Assembly: GCA_021044545.1 (NCBI GenBank)
Contig: CP087990.1
Span: 310,001 to 374,000, forward strand
Direction of reading: 5' to 3'
DNA length: 64,000 nucleotides
Source: Comamonadaceae bacterium M7527
GTDB lineage: Bacteria > Pseudomonadota > Gammaproteobacteria > Burkholderiales > Burkholderiaceae_C
Position 1 is the first letter of the stretch. The number at the start of each line of letters is the position of its first letter. A program made the translations under genes and the position numbers. Shown piece by piece: positions 52,702 to 61,461 of the stretch. The notes beneath the pieces are model-generated. The model saw only the letters and a program-made list of their open reading frames with translations, had not been told where the DNA came from and did no database searches.

Positions 52702-54786
52702 TCAGTTGGTTGATGGCACGATGTGGTCAGGGAAGGGCACATCGTGTTTGTGGTTGTTGCGGTGCACCAGGTTTTTGACGGCAACCTCGATACGTTCTGT
52801 GGTGATACCAAAGTGTTTGTACAAATCAGCCGCAGGCGCAGATTCGCCAAACGTGGCAATGCCAATCACCACGCCGGTGCGACCCACGTACTTGCGCCAG
52901 AAGTCTGGATGCGCCGCTTCGACCGCCACCGTGGGCAAGCCAAGGGGCAACACCATGTTTTGGTAAGCCTCGGGTTGGCGGTCAAACGCATGGGTACATG
53001 GCATGGACACCACGCGTGTCGCTATGCCTTGCTCGGCCAAATGGGCTTGTGCTTGCATGGCCAACATGGTTTCAGAGCCTGTACCAATGATGATGGCCTT
53101 GGCGTCGGCCATGTCGCTCAAAATGTAGCCGCCTTTGCGCACCTTGTGCGCATCAGCCGCGTTGTCGAGCAAGCGGGGCAGGTTTTGGCGTGACAAGGCC
53201 AGCAAAGAAGGGCCGTCATGACGCTCAACAGCGCAGGCCCAGGCCACTGCTGTTTCCAGGCCATCTGCAGGACGCCACACATCGAGGCCAGGAATCAACC
53301 GCAAGCTGGGAACGTGCTCTATGCTTTGGTGTGTGGGTCCGTCTTCACCCAGACCTATGGAGTCGTGGGTCATCACATGAATGACGCGCTGCTTCATCAA
53401 AGCCGACATGCGTATGGCGTTGCGGCTGTAGTCGCTAAAGGTCAGGAAGGTGCCGCCGTATGGCATGTAGCCACCATGCAAGGCGATACCGTTCATGATG
53501 GCGGCCATGCCGAACTCGCGCACGCCATAAGACATGTGGTTGCCCCACTGGTCACGCTTGGCGATTTTGCAGGTCTTGAAATTGGTCAGGTTAGAACCTG
53601 TCAAGTCTGCGCTGCCACCGAAAAACTCGGGCAGCAATGGGGCCAACAAGTCCAGCGCATGTTGGCTGGCTTTGCGTGTGGCTATGCTGTCGGCTTTGGC
53701 GCATACGGCTTCAAACACGGCGCTTAAACCTGCGGTGTATTGGCTGCTGAGTTCGCCTTTTATGCGCCGCTGCAGCTCGGCCGCTTTCTCTGGGAACTGG
53801 CTGCGGTAAGCGACCATGCGTTCTTCCCATTCTTTCTCGTACATCGCACCACGTGCACGCGCATCCCATGCGGTGGCAATGGCTTGGGGAATGACGAAGG
53901 GTTCATCATGCCAGTCGAGGGCTTCTCGTGTGGCGGCCACTTCGGCCGCGCCCAAAGCTGCGCCATGTACATCGTGCGTGCCGGCCTTGTTGGGCGAGCC
54001 TTGGCCTATGACGGTTTTGCAGCAAATCAGCGTGGGCTTGCCATCGCTGCGTGCGCTTTGGGCACGGGCGGCCTGAATGGCGCGGTCAATGGCTGCGGGG
54101 TCGTGGCCATCGACATGGGTGATCACTTTCCAGCCGTAAGCGTCGAAGCGCTTGGGGGTGTCATCGGTGAACCAGCCGTCTACGTGGCCGTCTATGGAGA
54201 TGCCGTTGTCGTCCCAAAACGCGATCAGTTTGGACAAGCGCAAGGTGCCCGCCAAAGAGCAGGCTTCGTGGCTGACGCCTTCCATCAAGCAACCGTCGCC
54301 CAGAAAAGCGTAGGTGAAGTGGTCAATGATGTTGAGCTGCTCGTTGTTGGCGGGGTTGAACTCTTGCGCCAAAAGCTTTTCTGCCAATGCCATGCCCACT
54401 GCATTGGAAATGCCTTGGCCTAGCGGTCCCGTAGTGGTCTCCACGCCAGGGGTGACGCCCACTTCGGGGTGACCGGCGGTTTTGCTGTGCAGCTTGCGGA
54501 AGTTTTCAAGCTCGGACATGGGCAGGTCGTAACCTGTCAAATGCAGCAAGGCATAGATGAGCATGGAGCCGTGGCCGTTGGACAGTACAAAGCGGTCGCG
54601 GTTTATCCAGTGTGGGTTGTTGGGGCTGTGGCGCAGGTGGCGGTTCCACAGCACTTCGGCTATGTCGGCCATACCCATGGGAGCGCCGGGGTGGCCTGAT
54701 TTGGCTTTTTCGACAGCGTCAACAGCCAAGATGCGGATGGCGTTGGCCATCTGGCGAGCGAGCTGGGCGGTGGGGGCATTTGTCAT
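52702..54786 (-). CDS. cbbT: Transketolase
   Basis: A 694-residue transketolase: RILAVDAVEKAKSGHPGAPMGMAD, thiamine-PP motif GDGCLMEGVSHEACSLAG with WDDNGISIDG, GLGEDGPTHQSIEHVPSLRL, and a conserved C-terminal domain. It transfers two-carbon units in ribulose-5-P regeneration. It lies 12 bp after cbbP and 9 bp before cbbZ. The start MTNAPTAQLARQMANAIR is canonical. Confidence 0.97.
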   Translation of the reverse strand: MTNAPTAQLARQMANAIRILAVDAVEKAKSGHPGAPMGMADIAEVLWNRHLRHSPNNPHWINRDRFVLSNGHGSMLIYALLHLTGYDLPMSELENFRKLHSKTAGHPEVGVTPGVETTTGPLGQGISNAVGMALAEKLLAQEFNPANNEQLNIIDHFTYAFLGDGCLMEGVSHEACSLAGTLRLSKLIAFWDDNGISIDGHVDGWFTDDTPKRFDAYGWKVITHVDGHDPAAIDRAIQAARAQSARSDGKPTLICCKTVIGQGSPNKAGTHDVHGAALGAAEVAATREALDWHDEPFVIPQAIATAWDARARGAMYEKEWEERMVAYRSQFPEKAAELQRRIKGELSSQYTAGLSAVFEAVCAKADSIATRKASQHALDLLAPLLPEFFGGSADLTGSNLTNFKTCKIAKRDQWGNHMSYGVREFGMAAIMNGIALHGGYMPYGGTFLTFSDYSRNAIRMSALMKQRVIHVMTHDSIGLGEDGPTHQSIEHVPSLRLIPGLDVWRPADGLETAVAWACAVERHDGPSLLALSRQNLPRLLDNAADAHKVRKGGYILSDMADAKAIIIGTGSETMLAMQAQAHLAEQGIATRVVSMPCTHAFDRQPEAYQNMVLPLGLPTVAVEAAHPDFWRKYVGRTGVVIGIATFGESAPAADLYKHFGITTERIEVAVKNLVHRNNHKHDVPFPDHIVPSTN

Positions 54787-54798
54787 AGGTGTGTTTCC

Positions 54799-55683
54799 TT
54801 AGCCTTGGCCGAGCGCGCGTTTGCGGCGCTCCATCATTCGCCACACAAAGGGGGTGAAGATCAATTGCATGGCGATTTCCATCTTGCCGCCGGGTACTAC
54901 TATGGTGTTGGCGCGCGACATGAAACTGTCGTTGATCATGTTGAGCAAATACTGAAAGTCGATGCCCTTGGGGTTGGCAAAGCGGATCACCACCATGCTT
55001 TCGTCAGCGGCTGGGATGTCACGTGCGATGAACGGGTTGGAGGTGTCGACCATGGGCACACGCTGGAAGTTGACATGCGTGTGCGCGAATTGCGGCACGA
55101 TGTAGTTCACGTAGTCGGGCATGCGGCGCAAGATGGTGTCTGTGACTGCTTCTGTGCTGTAGCCACGTTGGTTTTTGTCGCGCCAGAGTTTTTGTATCCA
55201 CTCGAGGTTGATGACGGGTACCACGCCCACGCGCAAGTCTGGGTATTGCGCAATGTTGTGCTCAGGGGTGACCACTGCACCGTGCAAGCCTTCGTAAAAC
55301 AGCATGTCCGTGTCCTGGGGCAGGTCTTCCCAGGGTGTGAAGGTGCCTGGTTCTTGTTTGTAGGGCGCGGCTTCTTCGGCGTTGTGCAAATACTTGCGTG
55401 CTTTGCCCTGGCCTGTTTCGCTGTAGGTTTTGAACAGGTTTTCAATCTCGCCAAACAAGTTGTTGTCAGAACCAAAGTGGCTGAAATTCTTGTTGCCAGC
55501 GGCTTCGGCTTCGGCTTGCCGCTTTTTCATTTCTAGGCGTTCGTAGCGGTGAAAGCTGTCGCCTTCTATGATGCCGGCCTTCACACCTTCACGACGAAAG
55601 ATGTTGGAGAAGGTACGGGTCACAGTGGACGTGCCGGCACCAGAAGAGCCGGTGATGGCGATGATGGGGTGGCGTTCAGACAT
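54799..55683 (-). CDS. cbbP: Phosphoribulokinase
   Basis: A 294-residue proteobacterial class I PRK: Walker A ITGSSGAGTSTVTRTF, EGDSFHRYERLEM, LFYEGLHGAVVTPEHNIAQ and DTILRRMPDYVNYIVPQF. It phosphorylates ribulose-5-P to ribulose-1,5-bisphosphate, the RuBisCO substrate, and together with CbbM marks a functional Calvin cycle. It lies 29 bp after cbbF. Confidence 0.98.
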   Translation of the reverse strand: MSERHPIIAITGSSGAGTSTVTRTFSNIFRREGVKAGIIEGDSFHRYERLEMKKRQAEAEAAGNKNFSHFGSDNNLFGEIENLFKTYSETGQGKARKYLHNAEEAAPYKQEPGTFTPWEDLPQDTDMLFYEGLHGAVVTPEHNIAQYPDLRVGVVPVINLEWIQKLWRDKNQRGYSTEAVTDTILRRMPDYVNYIVPQFAHTHVNFQRVPMVDTSNPFIARDIPAADESMVVIRFANPKGIDFQYLLNMINDSFMSRANTIVVPGGKMEIAMQLIFTPFVWRMMERRKRALGQG

Positions 55684-55712
55684 GGTGTCTCCTGAGTTTT
55701 AGTAATGGGGTG

Positions 55713-56798
55713 TCAATCGCGGAACAAGCTGCGGTTTGAGAACAAGGGGTTCAAGTCGACCAAGGGTTCGACGGGTTCTGCGTGGTAGTGCTCTATGCGC
55801 TCGACTTCGTCTTTAGAGCCAAACACCAGGCCAATGCGCTGGTGCAAGCCTGTGGGGTTGACGGTGAGTATGGGCATTTGACCTGTGCTGGCACGCCCAC
55901 CGGCTTGCTCCATGATGAAACCAATTGGGTTGGCCTCGTACAACAAGCGCAAGCGCCCGGGCTTGCTGGGGTCTTTGGTGTCGCGGGGATAGAGGAACAC
56001 GCCACCGCGCATCAAGATGCGGTGCGCCTCGGCCACCATGGAGGCAATCCAGCGCATGTTGAAGTCTTTGCCGCGTGGGCCTGTTTTGCCCGCCATGCAT
56101 TCATCCACATAGCGTTTAACAGGGGCTTCCCAAAAACGGCTGTTGGACGCGTTGATGGCAAATTCCTGGGTTTGTGCCGGCACCCTCAAGTCGGGGTGAG
56201 TGAGCATGAATTCGCCCAGTGTGGGGTCCAGGGTGAAGCCACTCACACCGTTGCCCACAGACAAGATCAACATGGTGGTGGGGCCGTACAAGGCGTAACC
56301 CGCAGCCACTTGCTGCGTGCCGGGTTGCAAGAAGTCGGCTTCGGTCACGTCTTTGCCTTCGCCTGCAGCACGCAAGATGCTGAAGATGCTGCCTACGGAC
56401 ACGTTCACGTCAATGTTGGATGAACCGTCCAAGGGGTCAAACACCAACAGGTATTTGCCGCGCGGAAACTGCTTGGGGATTTGGTATGGGTCATCCATCT
56501 CTTCGGAGGCCATACCTGCCAGGTGACCGGCCCATTCGTTCATGTGTATGAACAGCTGGTTGCTCAACACATCAAGTTTCTTTTGTGTTTCACCTTGCAC
56601 ATTGACGCTGCCGCCTTCATCAGCGGCGTGGTTGCCATACATGCCGCCCAGCTCACCAAAGGCCACGGCTTTGGCAATGGCTTTGCAAGCGAGGGCGACG
56701 TCCAGGATCAAGGCATTGAAGTCGCCACTGGCGCTGGGGAAGCGACGCCGTTCTTCAATCAAAAACTGGGTCAGGGTGGTGCGTTGTTGGATAGACAT
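55713..56798 (-). CDS. cbbF: Fructose-1,6-bisphosphatase, class 1
   Basis: A 361-residue FBPase: LFDPLDGSSNIDVN-type metal motif (VFDPLDGSSNIDVNVSVGSI), FMLTHPDLRVP, RYVDECMAGK and RLLYEANPIGFIMEQAGG. In Proteobacteria it also serves as sedoheptulose-1,7-bisphosphatase in the cycle. The frame is open to 56987, but ATG 56798 (MSIQQRTTLTQFL) fits the family; the upstream part is Arg-rich and falls in the cbbE gene. Confidence 0.96.
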   Translation of the reverse strand: MSIQQRTTLTQFLIEERRRFPSASGDFNALILDVALACKAIAKAVAFGELGGMYGNHAADEGGSVNVQGETQKKLDVLSNQLFIHMNEWAGHLAGMASEEMDDPYQIPKQFPRGKYLLVFDPLDGSSNIDVNVSVGSIFSILRAAGEGKDVTEADFLQPGTQQVAAGYALYGPTTMLILSVGNGVSGFTLDPTLGEFMLTHPDLRVPAQTQEFAINASNSRFWEAPVKRYVDECMAGKTGPRGKDFNMRWIASMVAEAHRILMRGGVFLYPRDTKDPSKPGRLRLLYEANPIGFIMEQAGGRASTGQMPILTVNPTGLHQRIGLVFGSKDEVERIEHYHAEPVEPLVDLNPLFSNRSLFRD

Positions 56799-56827
56799 AA
56801 GTGCTTTCGGTTTTTTAAATGCTTGGC

Positions 56828-57514
56828 TCAGGCTGCGGCTTGGCGCAGCGCTTTCATGATGTTGTGGTAGCCACCGTCGGCATCGGGCGCACCAAATACG
56901 GCACTGCCTGCCACGCAGGTGTCTGCGCCGGCGGCCACGATGGCTTGTATGTTGTTGGTTTTGACGCCGCCGTCGACTTCCAGCCAAATGTCCTGGCCGC
57001 CTTCGGCTTTGTGTTGTTCAATCAGTTGGCGGGTTAAACGCAGCTTGGCCAAGGTGCTGTCTATGAACTGTTGGCCGCCAAAGCCAGGGTTCACACTCAT
57101 CAGCAAAATCATGTCGAGTTTGTTCATCACGTGTTTGAGCACGTCTAGTGGTGTTGCAGGGTTTAGCACCAAACCGGCCTTGCAGCCGTGTTCACGAATC
57201 AGGCTCAGCGTGCGGTCTACGTGACGGCTGGCTTCGGGGTGAAAGGTGATGATGTTGGCGCCCGCTTTGGCAAACAGTGGAATCAGCGAATCCACAGGCT
57301 CAACCATCAAATGCACATCGATTGGAATCTGCACATGGGGGCGAATGGCTTCGCATACCAAGGGGCCTATGGTGAGGTTGGGCACATAGTGGTTATCCAT
57401 CACATCAAAGTGCACCAAGTCAGCACCTGCGGCCTCAATGGCGCGGACTTCTTCGCCCAAGCGTGCGAAGTCGGCAGACAGAATAGAGGGGGCAATGCGT
57501 AGCGTTTGCGTCAT
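56828..57514 (-). CDS. cbbE: Ribulose-phosphate 3-epimerase
   Basis: A 228-residue TIM-barrel epimerase: RIAPSILSADFARLGEEV, VHFDVMDNHYVPNLT, HLMVEPVD, LLMSVNPGFGGQQFI, WLEVDGGVKTNNI. It interconverts xylulose-5-P and ribulose-5-P. ATG 57514 is 8 bp after the cbbY stop; the longer TTG start at 57526 is not needed. It is the only rpe seen and probably serves both the Calvin and pentose-phosphate pathways. Confidence 0.96.
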   Translation of the reverse strand: MTQTLRIAPSILSADFARLGEEVRAIEAAGADLVHFDVMDNHYVPNLTIGPLVCEAIRPHVQIPIDVHLMVEPVDSLIPLFAKAGANIITFHPEASRHVDRTLSLIREHGCKAGLVLNPATPLDVLKHVMNKLDMILLMSVNPGFGGQQFIDSTLAKLRLTRQLIEQHKAEGGQDIWLEVDGGVKTNNIQAIVAAGADTCVAGSAVFGAPDADGGYHNIMKALRQAAA

Positions 57515-57522
57515 GATTGGCT

Positions 57523-58242
57523 TCAAGCGATGTGGTGGGCTGCGTGCATGGCATGCAGGTGTTTGACATTCACGCCGTCCAAGTTGGGCAACACGCGCAT
57601 GGCGCCAGTGAAGTTGTGGTGGTCTGTGAAGTTGTTGGGCGTGACCAGGGTGGCCAGTTGCGCGGCATTGGCGGCACGCAATCCGTTTTCAGAATCTTCA
57701 AACGCCATGCAGGCGTTGGCAGGCAGCTTCAAGCGGGCCAGGGCTTGCAGGTAAACCTGTGGGTTGGGCTTTTTGTGGGGGGCGGTTGATGCGTCTTCAA
57801 TCACCAAAAAGTAACGTGCCCAATCAGGGCCAATGGCTTTGCGCAGCAAGGCCGCAATATTGGCGGGCGAGGTGGTGGTGGCAATGGCCAGTTGCAAGCC
57901 AGAATCGGCCGCTTCGTTGATGAGGCGGAGCACGCCAGGGCGCATGCGCACTTCGCCGTCTTGTACCGCCTGTTCGTAAGCAGCCGTTTTGAGCGCGTGC
58001 AAGCGGGCAATGGTCTCTTGCAACGCATTGCCGTCTACGGCTTTGATGTCCGGGTTGGTTTGCTGCCAGTAGTGCATCAGCCGTTCCTGACCGCCGGAGA
58101 TGGCCAACAAGTCGGTGTACTGCGCCACGTCCCAGTGCCAGTTCATGCCTTCTTCCCGGAAGGCGTGGTTGAATGCCGCAAGATGCGCCATTTCGGTATC
58201 GGCCAGGGTGCCATCTACATCAAAAATCAGGGCTTGAAGCAT
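57523..58242 (-). CDS. cbbY: HAD-family hydrolase CbbY (xylulose-1,5-bisphosphate phosphatase type)
   Basis: A 239-residue HAD protein: ALIFDVDGTLADTEMAHLAAFN, HKKPNPQVYLQALARL and CMAFEDSENGLRAANAA. CbbY homologues degrade the RuBisCO inhibitor xylulose-1,5-bisphosphate. It is first in the second cbb unit, with its own 177-bp leader carrying a CbbR-like box at 58299-58311. Confidence 0.9.
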   Translation of the reverse strand: MLQALIFDVDGTLADTEMAHLAAFNHAFREEGMNWHWDVAQYTDLLAISGGQERLMHYWQQTNPDIKAVDGNALQETIARLHALKTAAYEQAVQDGEVRMRPGVLRLINEAADSGLQLAIATTTSPANIAALLRKAIGPDWARYFLVIEDASTAPHKKPNPQVYLQALARLKLPANACMAFEDSENGLRAANAAQLATLVTPNNFTDHHNFTGAMRVLPNLDGVNVKHLHAMHAAHHIA

Positions 58243-58298
58243 GGGTTTGTCACAGGTATTTTTTGAAAGCGTTGGTAAACTTTAAAAAAATATCAAAC

Positions 58299-58311
58299 TA
58301 AGGTAAATTCA
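58299..58311. promoter_or_regulatory. CbbR-like box upstream of cbbY
   Basis: TAAGGTAAATTCA fits the CbbR TNA-N7-TNA core. It differs at one base from the box before cbbM (62894-62906), and lies 57 bases upstream of the cbbY start. It indicates a second CbbR-controlled promoter inside the cluster. Confidence 0.65.
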
Positions 58312-58328
58312 CTTTTTGTTGGATACGG

Positions 58329-58346
58329 ATTCAGCAATTGCTGAAT
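58329..58346. promoter_or_regulatory. 18-bp perfect palindrome in the cbbO-cbbY gap
   Basis: ATTCAGCAATTGCTGAAT is a perfect 18-bp palindrome 17 bases from the CbbR-like box and about 87 bases upstream of cbbY. It could be an additional operator. No U tract follows, so it is not a simple terminator. Confidence 0.55.
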
Positions 58347-58419
58347 GTCTAGGTTTTTCAAGGGCTTGGCTCAAAAAATACGGATTACTTATTTAGGATT
58401 ATTTTTTAAGGCGCTCGCA

Positions 58420-60672
58420 TCAGCGTGCGGTGAGTGACAAAAACAGTTGTGCCAAGCTGCTGGGCAGCTTTTCGAGGTGGTCCACTATGGTGTAGCGCGC
58501 GCCATAGACCTCGCGCACCGTGTCGTCGGCTTTGGCGTCCAGGTTGATGCACCAGGTGTAAATGCCTTGGGCTTGCAGTTCTTGCACCGCTTTGCGAGCG
58601 TCTTGCACAAGCCATTGCTGGTCTGGGCTGTCCACATCGGAAGGCTCGCCATCGGTGATGACCAGCATGAGTTTTTTCTCGCTTGGGCGTGCCCCAAGGT
58701 AATGGGCCGCGTGGCGCAGGGCTGCGCCCATGCGGGTGGAGTAGCCAGGCTCCATGGCTGCCAGGCGGGCTTTGGCCGTATCTCCCCAGCTTTCACTGAA
58801 GCCTTTGATATGCAGGTAGCGCACCTCGTGGCGGGTGTTGGAATGAAAGCCTGCAATCGCAAACGAGTCACCCAAGGTGTGCATGGCCCAGCCCAACAGG
58901 GACACCGCCTCTTGGCTTAGTTCAAGAATGGTTTGGTCGCTATTGGGCACACGTGTGCGCAGCGACGCAGACAGGTCAAGAAGCACTTGCACGCTGATGT
59001 CGCGTCCACAGGTTTGGTGGTGTTGATGGATGCGCTCGCTGGGCGGCTGGCCGTTTTGCATCTCTATCCACGCGTTCAGAGCAATGTCTAAATCCAGCTC
59101 GTTGCCTTGCTCTTGAAAGCGTATGCGTTGGCGATGCTGGGGCTTGAGCGAATCCAGGATGCGCTTGAGCTGGCGGGCCAAGGGTTCCTGTTTGGCCAAT
59201 AGTGCGGCGATGTCGCTGGCGCGGCCACTGGGGTGCAGGTGCTCGTACACACTCACCCAGTCGGGGCGATAGGTTTGGCCCAGGTAGTCCCATTCGGGGT
59301 AGTGGCGCGGCGGCAACTCGGACAGATCGGATGCCTCTTTGACGCTGGGTGTGCTGCGCGTGTCTTCTTCGTCGCCGTCTTCTATGAAGCGCCACAAATG
59401 GCGGTTGTCGTCGCGCCAGTCGAGTTCGGTGTTGCCAAAGTAGACATCGGCAAACTGGTCGCTGGCCTGGCGGGTGTTGGCTACGAAGCGCAAGGCCATG
59501 AGAGCCATGTCTGAGGTACGTGTGTTCGGCTCGGTCACGGCCTGCAAAAACAAGTCGCGGTACTTCTCCAGCGTGGGGTGGTCCAGGCGATAGCTGGGGT
59601 CAAACACACTGCATGACCAACGGCTCAAGCGATGAATCAGACAGGCCTGGGTGGCGTCATCGCACTCGTCGGCCATGGGGCGCGGGTGTAAAGCCAGCAA
59701 GCTGCCACGCAAACCCGGAAATCGTTGCAGCATCAAGTAGTCCACGCGTGCGTCTTCAAACCATTCCACCGCCATGCGCTGTGAAGGGCTCCAGTTGTCG
59801 GCTACGCTGGGCTCAGACCACTGCAAATGGGCTGCCAAATGGGCTTGCATCAGCTGGTAGCGCTGCAGGGCGCTGACGCCGCCTAAGTCGTCTAGTACAT
59901 CCGGCAAGCCCAGCGTGTTGTCTTGCAGACAGGGGCGCGCGGTGGTGTGTGTATCTATGCCGTTGTAGGGCACGCGTGGCAAATCAATGTGCCACATCGC
60001 ACGCAGCGACATGCCCAGCACGCGGTCGACATCGACCAAGAGCAAGCCATGGCGTTCGCGTTGCAATACCGCGCGGCTGTCCGGCGTTTGCAAACTGAAA
60101 TAAGCCGTTTGCTGGGGTGGATGGTTGGCATAGGCGCGAGCGCCGTAACTGACCCAGTTTTGCAAACCTGTCAACGACAGGCTTTGCAGAATATGCGGCG
60201 ACTGTTCGATTAAATGGGGCAGGCCCGGGCTGGGTTGCGTTTGCTGGCGACCATGAATAGAGCCCGTGGTCTGGTCCATGAAGTGACCCAACAGGTGCAA
60301 ATATTGGCGCACACCCTCAGAGCTGCCCAGGCGTCGTGCAACAGGGGCTAATGCATTGAGCAAGGGAGAGATTGAAGCGCTGTTGGGCGATTTGTGCATG
60401 CGGCGCACCAAGGCCATCACTGCATCAACATCGTCGAAGTGTTGCGCCATGTCTGGCCAAGCTTGCAGCCAGGTCAGGACGGGCGCTGGGCCACGTCCGA
60501 GTTTGCCAAGGGTTCGACCGGCTTCGATGTAGCGCTCTAGCTGGGCTGCATCCAGAACACTCAGGGCATGGCGTGCGCAGTCGTCAAAGACGGCGTCAAC
60601 ACCGGGCAGTTGGCAGTCGAGTTGCTGCCATAGCGGCAGCACAGCATCAGAGAAGGACGGCGTCGATGGCAT
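58420..60672 (-). CDS. cbbO: RuBisCO activase component CbbO (von Willebrand A domain)
   Basis: A 750-residue protein with a C-terminal vWA domain carrying the MIDAS motif VLLDLSASLRTRV (around residue 565) and LMLVITDGEPSDVDS. The N-terminal half is the helical CbbO region. With the AAA+ protein CbbQ it forms the QO-type activase that removes inhibitory sugar phosphates from RuBisCO. The start at 60672 overlaps the cbbQ 3' end by 26 bp. An ATG at 60699 is possible but less likely. Confidence 0.93.
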   Translation of the reverse strand: MPSTPSFSDAVLPLWQQLDCQLPGVDAVFDDCARHALSVLDAAQLERYIEAGRTLGKLGRGPAPVLTWLQAWPDMAQHFDDVDAVMALVRRMHKSPNSASISPLLNALAPVARRLGSSEGVRQYLHLLGHFMDQTTGSIHGRQQTQPSPGLPHLIEQSPHILQSLSLTGLQNWVSYGARAYANHPPQQTAYFSLQTPDSRAVLQRERHGLLLVDVDRVLGMSLRAMWHIDLPRVPYNGIDTHTTARPCLQDNTLGLPDVLDDLGGVSALQRYQLMQAHLAAHLQWSEPSVADNWSPSQRMAVEWFEDARVDYLMLQRFPGLRGSLLALHPRPMADECDDATQACLIHRLSRWSCSVFDPSYRLDHPTLEKYRDLFLQAVTEPNTRTSDMALMALRFVANTRQASDQFADVYFGNTELDWRDDNRHLWRFIEDGDEEDTRSTPSVKEASDLSELPPRHYPEWDYLGQTYRPDWVSVYEHLHPSGRASDIAALLAKQEPLARQLKRILDSLKPQHRQRIRFQEQGNELDLDIALNAWIEMQNGQPPSERIHQHHQTCGRDISVQVLLDLSASLRTRVPNSDQTILELSQEAVSLLGWAMHTLGDSFAIAGFHSNTRHEVRYLHIKGFSESWGDTAKARLAAMEPGYSTRMGAALRHAAHYLGARPSEKKLMLVITDGEPSDVDSPDQQWLVQDARKAVQELQAQGIYTWCINLDAKADDTVREVYGARYTIVDHLEKLPSSLAQLFLSLTAR

Positions 60673-61438
60673 GGTCGAGACTTTGTCGAACATCCGCATC
60701 GTCGGTGATGGGGCGGACCAAGGCCATGCGGCAGGCTTCAGGTGCGGCCACGCCTTGCACCATCAATGTGGCGGCGTACACCAGCAGTCGGGTGGACACA
60801 CCCTCGGTCAAACCATGACCTTTGAGCTTGCGTGCCATGCCGCCGATACGAACCAGCTGGGCGGCGCGATCGGCGTCAATGCCTGTTTCACCCATCACGA
60901 TTTCGGCTTCCAGCTCGGGGTGGGGGTAGTCAAAGTCAAAGGCGACAAAGCGTTGCTTGGTGGACTGTTTGAGATCTTTCATGAGGCTTTGATAGCCTGG
61001 GTTGTACGAGATGACCAGCTGAAAGTCGGGGTGGGCATGCACCAGTTCGCCCTTTTTATCAATAGGCAAGGCGCGGCGGTGGTCGGTGAGTGCGTGGATA
61101 ACCACGGTGGTGTCTTGCCGCGCTTCAACCACTTCGTCGAGGTAGCAAATGGCGCCGGTACGGGCCGCCTGTGTGAGCGGCCCGTCCATCCAGCGTGTGC
61201 CACCTGCGTCAAGCAGGTAGCGCCCCACCAGGTCAGACGCCGTCATGTCTTCGTTGCAAGCGACGGTGATGAGTGGCTTGCCCAGACGCCACGCCATGTG
61301 CTCAACAAAGCGTGATTTACCGCAACCTGTGGGCCCTTTGACCATTACAGGCAGGCGTGCTGCATACGCGGCTTCGTAGAGCTGCACCTCTTGGCCTTGT
61401 GGGTGGTAGATGGGCTCTGTGGACATCTGGTTAGACAT
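60647..61438 (-). CDS. cbbQ: RuBisCO activase AAA+ ATPase CbbQ
   Basis: A 263-residue MoxR-class AAA+ protein: Walker A VKGPTGCGKSRFVEHM (residues 35-42), Walker B AICYLDEVVEARQDT, ISYNPGYQSLMKDLKQSTKQRF and the C-terminal sensor 2 region. Paired with CbbO it powers RuBisCO remodelling. ATG 61438 (MSNQMSTEP) is 23 bp after the cbbM stop; the longer frame to 61492 would overlap cbbM. Confidence 0.96.
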   Translation of the reverse strand: MSNQMSTEPIYHPQGQEVQLYEAAYAARLPVMVKGPTGCGKSRFVEHMAWRLGKPLITVACNEDMTASDLVGRYLLDAGGTRWMDGPLTQAARTGAICYLDEVVEARQDTTVVIHALTDHRRALPIDKKGELVHAHPDFQLVISYNPGYQSLMKDLKQSTKQRFVAFDFDYPHPELEAEIVMGETGIDADRAAQLVRIGGMARKLKGHGLTEGVSTRLLVYAATLMVQGVAAPEACRMALVRPITDDADVRQSLDHAIDAVLL

Positions 61439-61461
61439 AGGCGTTGACCGGTTGAATGTGC

